Below, piece by piece: positions 1 to 9,415 of a stretch of DNA of 64,000 nt. The DNA lies in contig NZ_AKJT01000004.1 in NCBI RefSeq assembly GCF_000282195.1, positions 1 to 64,000 of the forward strand. Reading direction: 5' to 3'. Positions within the stretch are counted from its first letter, which is position 1; each line of letters opens with the position of its first letter. Source of the DNA: Pseudomonas sp. GM18. Its GTDB lineage: Bacteria; Pseudomonadota; Gammaproteobacteria; Pseudomonadales; Pseudomonadaceae. A program made the translations under genes and the position numbers. The notes beneath the pieces are model-generated. The model was not told where the DNA came from and did no database searches. It was given only the letters and a program-made list of their open reading frames with translations.

Positions 1-976
1 GCAGCCCCGCCAGTGGCTGGAGGCGGTCAGTGGTGAACGCCTCGATGCCAGCGGTTTGCGGGAAGACACCCACGGCGCACATCCACTGGCCCAGCAAGTC
101 GTGATGCTGCGCCACTCACGGCGCTTCGGCGAGGGTAGCGGCATTGGTCAGTTGGCCCGTTGGGTCAACCAACAGCACCCCGAGGACGCGCGCAAGTTAT
201 TGGCTGCTGCAAGTCATGACGACGTATTTTCCCTGGCCCTCAAGGGGGAGCAGGACCGTGCTCTGGAGCGCTTGTTGCTCGAGGGCCATGGCGGGGGACC
301 GCAAGGTTATCGGCATTACCTGAGTCTTTTGCGCAGTCAGCGACCATCGTTCGACCGCCCGCTCGACGATCCATGCTGGGCCGATTGGGCTCGCGTGGTG
401 CTGCAAGCCTTCGACGCTTTCCAGCTGCTGTGTGCCGTACGTAAAGGGCCTTGGGGGGTGGAAGGTTTGAACCAGCGCGTGACCGATGCGCTGCTCAAGG
501 CCCGGCTGATTGACAGCGACCATCAGTGGTACGAAGGTCGGCCCGTGCTGATGACCCGCAACGACTATGGCCTGGGTTTGATGAACGGTGACATTGGCAT
601 TGCCCTCAAGCTGCCGGAGCGTGAAGGCCCCGAGGCCGGGCGGCACGTGCTGCGAGTGGCCTTCCCGCGCAATGACGGGCAGGGCGGTGTGCGCTTTGTC
701 CTGCCAAGCCGACTCAACGATGTCGACACGGTGTATGCCATGACCGTGCACAAATCCCAGGGCTCGGAATTTGCCCATACGGCGTTGATTCTGCCGGATG
801 CTTTGAATCCAGTGCTCACCAAGGAACTGATCTACACCGGGATAACCCGGGCCAAAGACTGGTTCACCCTGATTGAGCCTCGAACCGGCGTGTTCGAAGA
901 GGCCGTGCGGCGCAAGGTCAAGCGCTTGAGCGGGTTAATGCTGGAGCTGGAAGAGGGTACCTCGCCGAGCCATTGA
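1..976 (+). CDS. recD: RecD, exodeoxyribonuclease V alpha subunit (3' part)
   Basis: Partial gene, cut by the left window edge; the frame is open from base 2. RecD is the 5'-3' helicase subunit of RecBCD, which processes double-strand breaks. The visible C-terminal half contains the 2B/UvrD_C_2-type helicase end with the motif VYAMTVHKSQGSEF, in which the TVHKSQG segment is helicase motif V/VI, followed by the LIYTGITRAKD motif typical of superfamily 1 helicases. The next gene starts about 120 bases downstream and is unrelated. Confidence 0.93.
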   Translation, partial: QPRQWLEAVSGERLDASGLREDTHGAHPLAQQVVMLRHSRRFGEGSGIGQLARWVNQQHPEDARKLLAAASHDDVFSLALKGEQDRALERLLLEGHGGGPQGYRHYLSLLRSQRPSFDRPLDDPCWADWARVVLQAFDAFQLLCAVRKGPWGVEGLNQRVTDALLKARLIDSDHQWYEGRPVLMTRNDYGLGLMNGDIGIALKLPEREGPEAGRHVLRVAFPRNDGQGGVRFVLPSRLNDVDTVYAMTVHKSQGSEFAHTALILPDALNPVLTKELIYTGITRAKDWFTLIEPRTGVFEEAVRRKVKRLSGLMLELEEGTSPSH

Positions 977-1093
977 GTGGCGGTGCCAGACGCCGGAATC
1001 TGTCCGATGTGCCGTGGTGCGTCGCCTCGCTGGTGTTTCAGTGCTGTGCTATCGTTGCGGCATCATCTTGTTGCGATCGTAGAGAATTCCTGC

Positions 1094-1669
1094 ATGAAGT
1101 TGGCTGTCTGGGCGACGGAGCGCGTCGTTGGCTGCAAGCAAGTGCTACTTGCCGGCCTTCTCTGTTTGTTGACGGGCGTTGTCTGCGCTCAGCCGGAAAC
1201 TGCCGTGAGCAAGGCCGACAAGCGCGCCAGCTCGGTCACTCAGGTGGTGCTCGGGATCCTCAGTTATGCCCGATGGCCTGTTGAGCCCCAACAGCTGCGT
1301 CTGTGCGTGGTCGGCCCCACTGAATACACCGACGACCTGGTCAAAGGCACCAAACAAGCCACGGGTCGACCGGTTACCGTACGACGGTTGTTGGCCGATA
1401 ACCCGGCCATCGCCAGTGAATGCGATGCGGTGTACATCGGCAAGCTGACCAGCGATGAACGCAGTCGGCTATTTGCCTCATTGACGGGGCGCCCGGTGGT
1501 GAGCATCAGCGAAGGCGGCGATCAATGCACTGTCGGCAGCCTGTTCTGCCTGCGGGTCGGTGATGAACAGGTGTCCTTCGAGGTCAACCTCGACTCGGTC
1601 GCTCGCAGCGGTGTACGCATTCACCCCAGTGTGCTGCAACTGTCGCGCCGCACGCCGGCGGCCCCATGA
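1094..1669 (+). CDS. yfiR: YfiR, periplasmic repressor of the diguanylate cyclase YfiN
   Basis: 191-residue protein with an N-terminal signal peptide ending near VVCAQPE. YfiR binds the periplasmic part of YfiN and keeps it off; oxidative or envelope stress relieves this. Four cysteines in the mature part (LRLCVV, SECDAV, DQCTV, LFCLR) match the two disulfides known in the family. I chose the ATG at 1094 because the upstream extension of the frame lacks a signal peptide. The stop overlaps the yfiN start in an ATGA (1666-1669), so translation is probably coupled. First gene of yfiR-yfiN-yfiB. Confidence 0.93.
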   Translation: MKLAVWATERVVGCKQVLLAGLLCLLTGVVCAQPETAVSKADKRASSVTQVVLGILSYARWPVEPQQLRLCVVGPTEYTDDLVKGTKQATGRPVTVRRLLADNPAIASECDAVYIGKLTSDERSRLFASLTGRPVVSISEGGDQCTVGSLFCLRVGDEQVSFEVNLDSVARSGVRIHPSVLQLSRRTPAAP

Positions 1670-2934
1670 GTCTATTTAAACCTCGTATACGTCCGACCCT
1701 GGGGTCGGTTATCGGTCGTGGACATTTGATCGTCGCCCTGGTGGGCGTGGCCATGGCCAGTGTTTCATTGACCCTGCTGGGTGTTCTGGCTTTACGGGTC
1801 TATGCCGATCACAACCTGCATCTGATTGCCCGTTCGATCAACTACACCGTGGAAGCCGCGGTGGTGTTCAACGACAAGGCTGCCGCCACCGAAGCACTGG
1901 CATTGATCGCGTCCACTGAAGAAGTGGCTGATGCACAAGTGATGGACGAGCAAGGCGAGTTGCTCGCGCGTTGGCAACGACCGGCAACGGGCTGGCTCTC
2001 CGATCTTGAAATGCAGATCGCCCGAACGATTCTGGAAAAACCCATCAGCATGCCGATCACCCATCAAGGTCAGGAAATCGGTAGCATCCTGCTCATCGGT
2101 CACGGTGGGAGCCTGATGCGTTTCTTGCTCAGTGGTCTGGTGGGAATCGTCTTGTGTACCGCTGTCAGTGCCTGGGTAGCGCTTTATCTGGCGCGTCGGC
2201 AATTGCGAGGGATCACCGGCCCGTTGCGCAGCCTGGCTGCCGTGGCTCACGCCGCCCGCAGCGAGCGTGCCTTCGACCGGCGTGTACCGTCCGCCGACAT
2301 TGCCGAACTCGACAACCTGGGCAACGACTTCAATGCCTTGCTCGACGAGCTCGAGTCCTGGCAGACCCACCTGCAAAGCGAAAACGAAACCCTGGCCCAC
2401 CAGGCCAGCCATGACAGCCTTACCGGGTTGCCGAATCGGGCGTTTTTCGAAGGCCGCCTGATGCGCGCCTTGCGCAATGCCGGCAAGCTCGATGAGCGAG
2501 TGGCCGTGCTGTTTCTCGACAGCGACCGGTTCAAGGAGATCAACGACAACTTTGGTCACGCTGCCGGTGATGCGGTGCTCATCGCCGTGGCGACCCGGGT
2601 TCGTGCGCAGTTGCGTGAAGAGGATCTGGTGGCGCGACTGGGCGGCGACGAGTTTGCCGTGCTGTTGACGCCGCTGCACAAGACCGAAGACGCCGAACGG
2701 ATTGCCGACAAAATCATTGCCAGCATGGAAGCGCCAATCCCGTTGCCGGGCAGTACCCAAGTGCTGACTTCACTCAGTATCGGCATCGCCGTGTACCCGG
2801 ATCATGGGCTTACGCCGGGGGGGCTGCTCGATGCTGCCGACGCCGCGATGTATCAGGCCAAACGCCTTTCCCGAGGCGCTCACCACACGGCAGGGTCGGA
2901 GCACTCTGTCGCCGATGTTCAAACCAGGAGCTAA
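1666..2934 (+). CDS. yfiN: YfiN (TpbB) membrane diguanylate cyclase
   Basis: 422 residues. A transmembrane helix at about 18-45 is followed by a periplasmic sensor domain (about 46-145), a second helix (about 148-172), a HAMP linker and a GGDEF domain. The catalytic motif GGDEF is intact at 326-330, and an inhibitory I-site RxxD (R317-D320) sits five residues before it, so product feedback is expected. It makes c-di-GMP from two GTP and drives attachment and biofilm formation when freed from YfiR. Middle gene of the yfiRNB operon; yfiB starts 5 bases after its stop. Confidence 0.95.
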   Translation: MSLFKPRIRPTLGSVIGRGHLIVALVGVAMASVSLTLLGVLALRVYADHNLHLIARSINYTVEAAVVFNDKAAATEALALIASTEEVADAQVMDEQGELLARWQRPATGWLSDLEMQIARTILEKPISMPITHQGQEIGSILLIGHGGSLMRFLLSGLVGIVLCTAVSAWVALYLARRQLRGITGPLRSLAAVAHAARSERAFDRRVPSADIAELDNLGNDFNALLDELESWQTHLQSENETLAHQASHDSLTGLPNRAFFEGRLMRALRNAGKLDERVAVLFLDSDRFKEINDNFGHAAGDAVLIAVATRVRAQLREEDLVARLGGDEFAVLLTPLHKTEDAERIADKIIASMEAPIPLPGSTQVLTSLSIGIAVYPDHGLTPGGLLDAADAAMYQAKRLSRGAHHTAGSEHSVADVQTRS

Positions 2935-2939
2935 TTTCT

Positions 2940-3440
2940 GTGTTCACATTCACTCAGCGTTCTCTGCGATTTTTTACGATCACCTTATTCATGGCCTTGC
3001 TGGCGACCGGTTGCCAGACGACATCACAGAAAGGCCTGACCCCGGCGCAGATCGCTGTGCTGAAGCAGCAAGGTTTCGAGATGACTGACGATGGCTGGGC
3101 GTTTGGCCTGTCCGACAAAGTGCTGTTCGGCAGTGATATCGAACACCTCAACCCCACCAGTACCGAGATCGTCGAGCGCATTGGCAAGGCGTTGTTGAGT
3201 GTGGGAATCGAGCGAGTGAGAGTCGACGGCCACACCGATGCCTCGGGCAAAGAGTCCTATAACGAACAGCTTTCCCTGCGTCGCGCGAAAAGCGTCGGCA
3301 ATGCCTTGGCCGCTGTCGGCATAAAAGAACAAAACATCCAGCTGCGCGGCCTGGGCAGCAGCAAGCCCGTCGCCTCCAACGCCACCGCGGCGGGGCGCAC
3401 CGAGAACCGCCGGGTGTCGATCGTGGTGAGTGCCGATTAA
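2940..3440 (+). CDS. yfiB: YfiB, OmpA-family outer-membrane lipoprotein
   Basis: 166 residues starting with GTG, with an AGGAG-like ribosome site ten bases upstream. The signal sequence ends in the lipobox LATGC (Cys about 25). The C-terminal part is an OmpA-like peptidoglycan-binding domain with VDGHTDASG and the RRAKSV and ENRRVSIVV segments. YfiB sequesters YfiR at the outer membrane and so activates YfiN. Its stop overlaps by four bases with the stop of the convergent LysR gene. Confidence 0.93.
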   Translation: MFTFTQRSLRFFTITLFMALLATGCQTTSQKGLTPAQIAVLKQQGFEMTDDGWAFGLSDKVLFGSDIEHLNPTSTEIVERIGKALLSVGIERVRVDGHTDASGKESYNEQLSLRRAKSVGNALAAVGIKEQNIQLRGLGSSKPVASNATAAGRTENRRVSIVVSAD

Positions 3441-4384
3441 TCGGCGAACACCATCTCCCGGCTTTCCCCCATCAACAGCGCTTGATTGTCCTCGGTGACG
3501 GCGCGGATGTAGTCCCACAACAACGTGATCCGCTTGAGCTTGCGCAGGTCTTCGCGGCAGTACATCCAGAACTGCCGGGTGATGGTGATTTCTTGCGGCA
3601 ACACCGGCAGCAACCGCGGGTCCTGAGCCGCCAGGAAGCACGGCAGAATCGCCAGTGACCGTCCTTGCTGCGCCGCCACGAACTGCGCGATCACACTGGT
3701 GCTGCGCAGATTGGCACTGGCACCGGGCAGCACATTCGCCAGGTACAGCAGCTCCGAGCTGAACGCCAGATCGTCCACATAACTGATGAATTGATGCTTG
3801 CTCAAATCTGCCGGGCGGCGGATCGGTGGGTGCTTGTCCAGATAATCCTGGGTCGCGTACAGCTGCAATCGATAGTCGCAGAGTTTGCAGCAGACATAAG
3901 GGCCGTGTTCCGGTCGCTCCAGCGCAATGACGATGTCTGCTTCACGCTTGGACAGGCTGATGAAGTGCGGCAGCGGCAGGATGTCCACCGAGATCGCCGG
4001 GTAGGCGTCGACGAAGTGGCTTAGCTGCGGGGTGATGAAAAAGCTGCCGAACCCTTCAGTACAACCCATGCGCACATGCCCGGACAACGCGACGCCTGAG
4101 CCTGAAACCTGCTCGCAGGCCATGTGCAGGGTGCTTTCGATCGACTCGGCGTAACCCAGCAGACGCTGGCCTTCTGCTGTCAGGACGAAGCCGCTGGTGC
4201 GGGACTTCTCGAACAACAGCGTGCCCAACGAGGCCTCCAGCGAACTGATGCGCCGCGACACGGTGGTGTAGTCCACCGCCAGGCGCTTGGCCGCAGTGCT
4301 GGCCTTGCGTGTGCGGGCAACCTCGAGGAAAAACTTGAGGTCATCCCAGTTCAACGAGCCTAAAGACGTGATGTTTTTTTGCAT
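3437..4384 (-). CDS. LysR-family transcriptional regulator next to mmsAB
   Basis: 315 residues: winged helix-turn-helix (LNWDDLKFFLEVARTRKAS, then TTVSRRISSLE) followed by a LysR effector-binding domain. I preferred the ATG at 4384 to the longer frame from 4453, because the extra 23 residues look like untranslated leader. It is divergent from mmsA with 163 bases between the starts, the usual layout for a LysR protein controlling its neighbour. In P. aeruginosa and P. putida mmsAB is controlled by the AraC-type MmsR, so control by this protein is inference. Confidence 0.85.
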   Translation of the reverse strand: MQKNITSLGSLNWDDLKFFLEVARTRKASTAAKRLAVDYTTVSRRISSLEASLGTLLFEKSRTSGFVLTAEGQRLLGYAESIESTLHMACEQVSGSGVALSGHVRMGCTEGFGSFFITPQLSHFVDAYPAISVDILPLPHFISLSKREADIVIALERPEHGPYVCCKLCDYRLQLYATQDYLDKHPPIRRPADLSKHQFISYVDDLAFSSELLYLANVLPGASANLRSTSVIAQFVAAQQGRSLAILPCFLAAQDPRLLPVLPQEITITRQFWMYCREDLRKLKRITLLWDYIRAVTEDNQALLMGESREMVFAD

Positions 4385-4547
4385 GATGGACCGGCTTTTA
4401 TGTGCGTTCTTATTAGAAGTTTGCACATCTATACTCCAAAAACAGTCCGACAACCAACTCGCGACACACGCCTCATCTCAAGGCGACTTTCTCGCCTTGG
4501 CTCCCAAGATAGCTCTCTAAATAAGAACAACGTCCCGGAGACCCAAC

Positions 4548-6065
4548 ATGAACGCATCGCTAGAAACCACCGTACAAAAGGTCAAGTTATTGATCGATGG
4601 CGAGTGGGTCGAATCCCAGACCACCGAATGGCACGACATCGTCAACCCGGCGACCCAGCAAGTGCTGGCCAAAGTCCCCTTCGCGACCGCTGCTGAAGTC
4701 GATGCCGCCATCAGCGCCGCCCATCGCGCCTTTCAGACCTGGAAGCTGACGCCAATCGGCGCGCGGATGCGCATCATGCTCAAGCTTCAGGCGCTGATTC
4801 GCGAGCACTCCAAGCGTATTGCCGTGGTACTCAGCAATGAGCAGGGCAAAACCATCGCCGATGCTGAAGGCGATATCTTCCGTGGCCTGGAAGTGGTTGA
4901 ACACGCCTGCTCCATTGGCAGCCTGCAAATGGGTGAGTTCGCCGAGAACGTCGCTGGCGGTGTCGATACCTACACCCTGCGTCAGCCGATCGGCGTCTGC
5001 GCCGGTATTACCCCGTTCAACTTCCCGGCGATGATTCCGCTGTGGATGTTCCCGATGGCCATCGCCTGCGGCAACACCTTCGTGCTCAAGCCTTCCGAGC
5101 AGGATCCGATGTCGACCATGCTGCTGGTGGAACTGGCGATTGAAGCCGGCATTCCGCCGGGTGTGCTCAACGTCGTTCATGGCGGCAAGGATGTGGTGGA
5201 CGCGCTTTGCACCCACAAGGACATCAAGGCTGTTTCGTTCGTCGGTTCGACCGCGGTCGGCACGCATGTCTACGATCTGGCCGGCAAACACGGCAAGCGC
5301 GTGCAATCGATGATGGGTGCCAAGAACCACGCCGTTGTGCTGCCCGATGCCAATCGCGAGCAAGCGCTCAATGCACTGGTCGGCGCCGGTTTCGGTGCGG
5401 CCGGGCAGCGCTGCATGGCCACCTCGGTGGTGGTGCTGGTGGGCGCGGCCAAGCAATGGCTACCGGATTTGAAAGCGCTGGCGCAGAAACTCAAGGTCAA
5501 TGCCGGCAGCGAGCCGGGCACTGATGTTGGTCCGGTGATTTCCAAACGAGCCAAGGCGCGGATTCTCGACCTGATCGAAAGCGGGATCAAGGAAGGCGCC
5601 AAGCTGGAGCTGGACGGTCGCGACATCACTGTTCCGGGCTACGAGCAGGGCAACTTTGTCGGCCCGACCCTGTTCTCCGGCGTGACACCCGAGATGCAGA
5701 TCTACACCCAGGAAATCTTTGGCCCGGTGCTGGTGGTGCTGGAAGTCGACACCCTCGATGAGGCCATCGCGCTGGTCAACGCCAACCCGTTCGGCAACGG
5801 CACCGGCCTGTTCACCCAGAGCGGTGCGGCGGCGCGCAAATTCCAGACGGAAATCGACGTTGGCCAGGTCGGCATCAACATCCCGATTCCGGTGCCGGTG
5901 CCGTTCTTCAGCTTCACCGGCTCCCGTGGTTCCAAACTTGGCGACCTCGGTCCGTATGGCAAGCAAGTGGTGCAGTTCTACACTCAAACCAAGACTGTCA
6001 CCGCGCGTTGGTTCGATGACGACAGCATCAACCACGGTGTGAACACCACCATTCACTTGCGTTAA
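4548..6065 (+). CDS. mmsA: CoA-acylating methylmalonate-semialdehyde dehydrogenase
   Basis: 505 residues, an aldehyde dehydrogenase of the MMSDH family. It oxidises methylmalonate semialdehyde and malonate semialdehyde to propionyl-CoA and acetyl-CoA with NAD+ and CoA, in valine, beta-alanine and inositol breakdown. The catalytic Cys is C289 in GAAGQRCMA, and the typical VGSTAVG and LKPSEQDP segments are present. The start ATG has a CGGAGA ribosome site. Followed 10 bases later by mmsB. Confidence 0.96.
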   Translation: MNASLETTVQKVKLLIDGEWVESQTTEWHDIVNPATQQVLAKVPFATAAEVDAAISAAHRAFQTWKLTPIGARMRIMLKLQALIREHSKRIAVVLSNEQGKTIADAEGDIFRGLEVVEHACSIGSLQMGEFAENVAGGVDTYTLRQPIGVCAGITPFNFPAMIPLWMFPMAIACGNTFVLKPSEQDPMSTMLLVELAIEAGIPPGVLNVVHGGKDVVDALCTHKDIKAVSFVGSTAVGTHVYDLAGKHGKRVQSMMGAKNHAVVLPDANREQALNALVGAGFGAAGQRCMATSVVVLVGAAKQWLPDLKALAQKLKVNAGSEPGTDVGPVISKRAKARILDLIESGIKEGAKLELDGRDITVPGYEQGNFVGPTLFSGVTPEMQIYTQEIFGPVLVVLEVDTLDEAIALVNANPFGNGTGLFTQSGAAARKFQTEIDVGQVGINIPIPVPVPFFSFTGSRGSKLGDLGPYGKQVVQFYTQTKTVTARWFDDDSINHGVNTTIHLR

Positions 6066-6075
6066 GGAGCCGGAC

Positions 6076-6963
6076 ATGAAAATCGCTTTTATCGGTCTCG
6101 GCAACATGGGCGCGCCGATGGCGCGCAACCTGATCAAGGCCGGCCATTCGCTGAACCTGTTTGACCTCAATCAAACCGTGCTGGCCGAACTGGCTCAACT
6201 CGGCGGCACCATCAGCACTTCACCGAAGGAAGCGTCGAAAGACGTGCAACTGGTGATCACCATGCTGCCGGCAGCGGCCCATGTGCGTAGCGTCTGGCTG
6301 GGTGAAGACGGCGTGCTGGCGGGAATCGCCAAAGGCGTGCCAGCGGTGGATTGCAGCACCATCGATCCGCAGACGGCGCGTGACGTGGCCGCAGCGGCAG
6401 CAAAGCAAGACGTGGCCATGGCCGATGCACCGGTTTCCGGTGGCACTGGCGGTGCAGCGGCCGGGACGCTGACCTTCATGGTCGGCGCCACGCCTGAACT
6501 GTTCGCCACCCTGCAACCGGTGCTGGCGCAGATGGGCCGCAACATCGTCCACTGCGGCGAAGTCGGCACTGGGCAAATCGCCAAGATCTGCAACAACCTG
6601 CTGCTGGGGATTTCCATGGTCGGTGTCAGCGAAGCCATGGCGCTGGGCAGCGCCCTGGGGATCGACACAACCGTGCTGGCGGGCGTCATCAACAGTTCAA
6701 CCGGGCGCTGCTGGAGTTCGGAGATGTACAACCCGTGGCCGGGCATCGTCGAAACAGCGCCAGCCTCGCGCGGTTATACCGGCGGTTTCGGTGCCGAACT
6801 GATGCTCAAGGATCTGGGGCTGGCCACTGAGGCGGCACGTCAGGCGCACCAACCGGTCGTGCTCGGCGCGGTGGCCCAGCAGTTGTATCAGGCGATGAGC
6901 CAGCGTGGAGAAGGGGGCAAGGACTTCTCGGCGATCATCAACAGCTATCGCAAGCCCGTGTAG
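6076..6963 (+). CDS. mmsB: 3-hydroxyisobutyrate dehydrogenase
   Basis: 295 residues. The Rossmann nucleotide-binding motif is GLGNMGAPMARNL at the N-terminus; the catalytic region contains DAPVSGGTGGAAAGTL and a Lys in GQIAKICNNLL. It converts 3-hydroxyisobutyrate to methylmalonate semialdehyde, the substrate of MmsA, so the two form the distal valine pathway. The stop codon lies inside a REP-like sequence (see 6959-7007), and a strong terminator follows at 7026. Confidence 0.95.
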   Translation: MKIAFIGLGNMGAPMARNLIKAGHSLNLFDLNQTVLAELAQLGGTISTSPKEASKDVQLVITMLPAAAHVRSVWLGEDGVLAGIAKGVPAVDCSTIDPQTARDVAAAAAKQDVAMADAPVSGGTGGAAAGTLTFMVGATPELFATLQPVLAQMGRNIVHCGEVGTGQIAKICNNLLLGISMVGVSEAMALGSALGIDTTVLAGVINSSTGRCWSSEMYNPWPGIVETAPASRGYTGGFGAELMLKDLGLATEAARQAHQPVVLGAVAQQLYQAMSQRGEGGKDFSAIINSYRKPV

Positions 6964-7007
6964 GAGCTGCCGAAGGCTCGGGCCGCGCTCGGACGATCTT
7001 TTTGGGA
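6959..7007. repeat. REP-like element at the 3' end of mmsB
   Basis: The sequence beginning GTGTAGGAGCTGCCGAAGGC and ending in CGATCTTTTTGG resembles the repetitive extragenic palindromic family common in P. fluorescens genomes. It includes the TAG stop of mmsB. The identification rests on recognising the consensus; only one copy of this type is clear in the window. Confidence 0.6.
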
Positions 7008-7025
7008 CAGCACAGCAATTTTTTT

Positions 7026-7062
7026 ACCGAGAGACCACGTCGGGTGCTCTCTCGGTTTTTTG
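7026..7062 (+). terminator. Rho-independent terminator after mmsB
   Basis: Perfect 9-bp stem ACCGAGAGA / TCTCTCGGT (7026-7034 with 7048-7056) followed by a T run to 7061. It closes the mmsAB transcript before the convergent cupin gene. Confidence 0.85.
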
Positions 7063-7064
7063 TA

Positions 7065-7409
7065 TCAGGCAAACACGAAATACTTACGTACGGTTTCAAC
7101 CACTTCCCACGTGCCTTTCATGCCCGGCTCGATGACGAAAATGTCACCGGCGCGCAGATGGATCGGCGCCATGCCTTCCGGGGTGATGATGCAGTAGCCT
7201 TCCTGGAAGTGGCAGTATTCCCACTTCACGTATTCCACATACCACTTGCCCGGCGTGCAGATCCAGGTGCCCATGATCTTGCTGCCATCTTCGCTGGTGT
7301 ACGCGTTGAGGTTGACGGTGTGCGGATCGCCTTCGAGCTTTTCCCATTTGCAGGCGTCGAGCACGGGCAACGGGTGAGTGTCGCGAAGAACGGTAATCGG
7401 TGCGGTCAT
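7065..7409 (-). CDS. Small cupin-domain protein
   Basis: 114 residues, a single cupin barrel (GTWICTPGKWYVEYVKWEYC, then LRAGDIFVIEPGMKGTWEV), close to the cupin_3/DUF861 group that includes ureidoglycine aminohydrolase-like proteins. The usual metal-binding His residues are largely absent, with Glu, Tyr and Trp in their place, so catalysis is uncertain. I start it at the ATG preceded by GGAG (7409) and not at 7463. Monocistronic, convergent with mmsB. Exact function unknown. Confidence 0.8.
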   Translation of the reverse strand: MTAPITVLRDTHPLPVLDACKWEKLEGDPHTVNLNAYTSEDGSKIMGTWICTPGKWYVEYVKWEYCHFQEGYCIITPEGMAPIHLRAGDIFVIEPGMKGTWEVVETVRKYFVFA

Positions 7410-7565
7410 GTGGACTCCGGGCCTTGGAATATAGAAAGTGGTACTGAAGAACTGAAGTCGCACCCTATAGCGCCCATGCTCCGCTCAGTTGTCTGTATTC
7501 GACATTGAGCTGTCCAGAAACGCGCAAACTCTCAAAGATTTTCCTGCGGGCAAAAGTCTGCCCCT

Positions 7566-8450
7566 CTAGGGGAGAGTCAAGGCGTTCAGCAAGGCCTGGG
7601 CATAACCGGGCAGTACGGTGAGGTCCCGGGCGCACAGCAACAGTTTGCGGCGAGCCCACGGTTCTTCCAGTACGACGCTTTTGAAGGCTGTTTCAGCCGG
7701 CCAGCGTTCGACCGCCGCCAAGGGTACGATCGCCAGCCCGGCTCCCCGGGCGACCATGCGCATCACGCCCTCGAAACCATCGGCGCGGATGCGGACCTGC
7801 ATCCGCAGGCCGCTGTGCAGGGCCTGTTCTTCCAGGTAAACGGCCAAGGCGCTGTTGGCGTTCAGGCCGACGTAATCGTGGTGCAAGGTGGCGCTGAAGC
7901 TTAATGGTCCGGTATCGGCCAAGGGGTGATCTCGCGGCAGGATCAGCACCAGTGGGTCGTCACGGAAATAGCGGGTTTGCAGGCCGTCGGTATCCACGGC
8001 GTCGGACACGACCCCAAGGTCTGCCGCACCCTGGCGCAAGGCGTGGGTGATGCGTGTGCTGGGCAGCTCTTGCAGGTCGATGTCGAGGTTCGGATGGTCG
8101 CGCAGAAAGTCTGCCAGCAATTCCGGCAGGTACTCAGTGATTGCCGTGGTATTGCACAACAACCGCACCTGGCCTTTGACGCCTTTGGCGTATTCGATCA
8201 GGTCCTGCTGCATGCGCTCGGCCTGTTGCAACAGGACTTGGGCGTGCTGCGCCAGCGCCTTGCCGGCTGGAGTCGGGCTGACACCGCGGCGACCTCGCTC
8301 AAGAAACTCGATGCCCAGTGAAGCTTCCATCGCGCGGATTCGTGCGCTCGCCGCCGCCAGTGATAAATGGCTGCGGGCGGCACCGGCGGTGATGTTGCCG
8401 GTGTCGAGGATGTTCAGGTAGAGGCGCAGGTCGGTGAGGTCGAAGTGCAT
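7566..8450 (-). CDS. LysR-family transcriptional regulator
   Basis: 294 residues with a LysR helix-turn-helix (LRLYLNILDTGNITAGAA, then AAASARIRAMEASLG) and a substrate-binding domain. It is divergent from the TauE/SafE exporter gene at 8651 with a REP doublet between them, so it probably controls that exporter; the arrangement is a common one. Ligand unknown. Confidence 0.88.
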   Translation of the reverse strand: MHFDLTDLRLYLNILDTGNITAGAARSHLSLAAASARIRAMEASLGIEFLERGRRGVSPTPAGKALAQHAQVLLQQAERMQQDLIEYAKGVKGQVRLLCNTTAITEYLPELLADFLRDHPNLDIDLQELPSTRITHALRQGAADLGVVSDAVDTDGLQTRYFRDDPLVLILPRDHPLADTGPLSFSATLHHDYVGLNANSALAVYLEEQALHSGLRMQVRIRADGFEGVMRMVARGAGLAIVPLAAVERWPAETAFKSVVLEEPWARRKLLLCARDLTVLPGYAQALLNALTLP

Positions 8451-8457
8451 ACAGTGT

Positions 8458-8575
8458 CCCGGATCGTTCCCACGCTCTGCGTGGGAATGCCTCGCTGGAC
8501 ACTCTGCGTCCGCTTCGGCATGTGACGCGGAGCGTCACGGGCTGCGTTCCCACGCAGAGCGTGGGAACGATCATT
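8458..8575. repeat. Inverted pair of REP palindromes
   Basis: Two copies of the GTTCCCACGC(T/A)CTGCGTGGGAA type palindrome, at about 8461-8490 and 8544-8573, face each other around a CG-rich centre that contains a third hairpin (GTGACGCGGAGCGTCAC). Such REPIN pairs are typical of P. fluorescens and are probably mobilised by a RAYT transposase elsewhere in the genome. Confidence 0.8.
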
Positions 8576-8650
8576 GCCTCTTGTAAAGCAAGAGGCAGCC
8601 TCAGTATATGGCAGATTTTCAAGGCAACCTTCAGGGCCCACGATAGCCCC

Positions 8651-9415
8651 ATGAATACACTTGCCGCGTTCTATCAAAATCTGGGTTTGGCCCTGTCGTT
8701 ATTGGTTATCGCCACCTTCCTGCTGGCCGGGATGATCAAAGGTGTGATCGGCCTGGGTCTGCCGACCATTGCCATGGGCTTGCTCGGTCTGGCTATGGCA
8801 CCGTCGCAGGCTGCGGCGTTGCTGATTGTTCCCGCAACGTTGACCAACATCTGGCAACTGGCCTTCGGCGGTCATTTGCGCGGGTTGTTGAACCGGTTAT
8901 GGCCGATGCTATTGGCGATATTTATCGGCACTGGCGCCGGTACAGTGTGGATCGGCATGGCCGGTGGGCATTGGGTGGTGCGGGGGCTGGGGGGGGCGCT
9001 GTTGATGTACGCCTTGAGCGGGTTGTTCCTGCCGACCTTGCGCGTCGGCGGTAGCACCGAACGTTGGCTCGGTCCGCTCTGCGGTGTGCTGACGGGCGTC
9101 ATCACCTCGGCCACCGGTGTCTTCGTGATTCCGGCGGTGCCTTATCTGCAAGCGCTGGGCTTGAACAAGGATCAACTGGTGCAGGCGCTGGGCCTGTCGT
9201 TCACCGTCTCGACCCTCGCGTTGGCCGCCGGCCTGTTATGGCGCGGCGCCCTCGGCGGTGGCGAGTTGAGCGCGTCGCTGCTGGCGCTGATCCCGGCGGT
9301 GCTCGGCATGTTGCTGGGGCAATGGCTGCGCCAGCGGATTAGCGCCGTGTTGTTCAAGCGCGTGTTCTTCATCGGCCTCGGCGTGCTCGGCGGTCACTTG
9401 CTGATCAGCGGTTAG
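8651..9415 (+). CDS. TauE/SafE-family membrane exporter
   Basis: 254 residues with about seven to eight hydrophobic helices and the family's N-terminal GMIKGVIGLGLPTIAMGLL and second-half TGVITSATGVFVIPAVPYL repeats. Members export sulfite, sulfoacetate or other organosulfonates; the substrate is not readable here. The start is the ATG at 8651; the open frame reaches back to 8522 only across a REP. Its 3' end overlaps the convergent quinol monooxygenase gene by 11 bases. Confidence 0.88.
   Translation: MNTLAAFYQNLGLALSLLVIATFLLAGMIKGVIGLGLPTIAMGLLGLAMAPSQAAALLIVPATLTNIWQLAFGGHLRGLLNRLWPMLLAIFIGTGAGTVWIGMAGGHWVVRGLGGALLMYALSGLFLPTLRVGGSTERWLGPLCGVLTGVITSATGVFVIPAVPYLQALGLNKDQLVQALGLSFTVSTLALAAGLLWRGALGGGELSASLLALIPAVLGMLLGQWLRQRISAVLFKRVFFIGLGVLGGHLLISG

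Noticed and set aside
8299..8677. Minus-strand frames across the REP pair
   Set aside because: They run through palindromic repeats and the leader of the LysR gene; no protein-like content.
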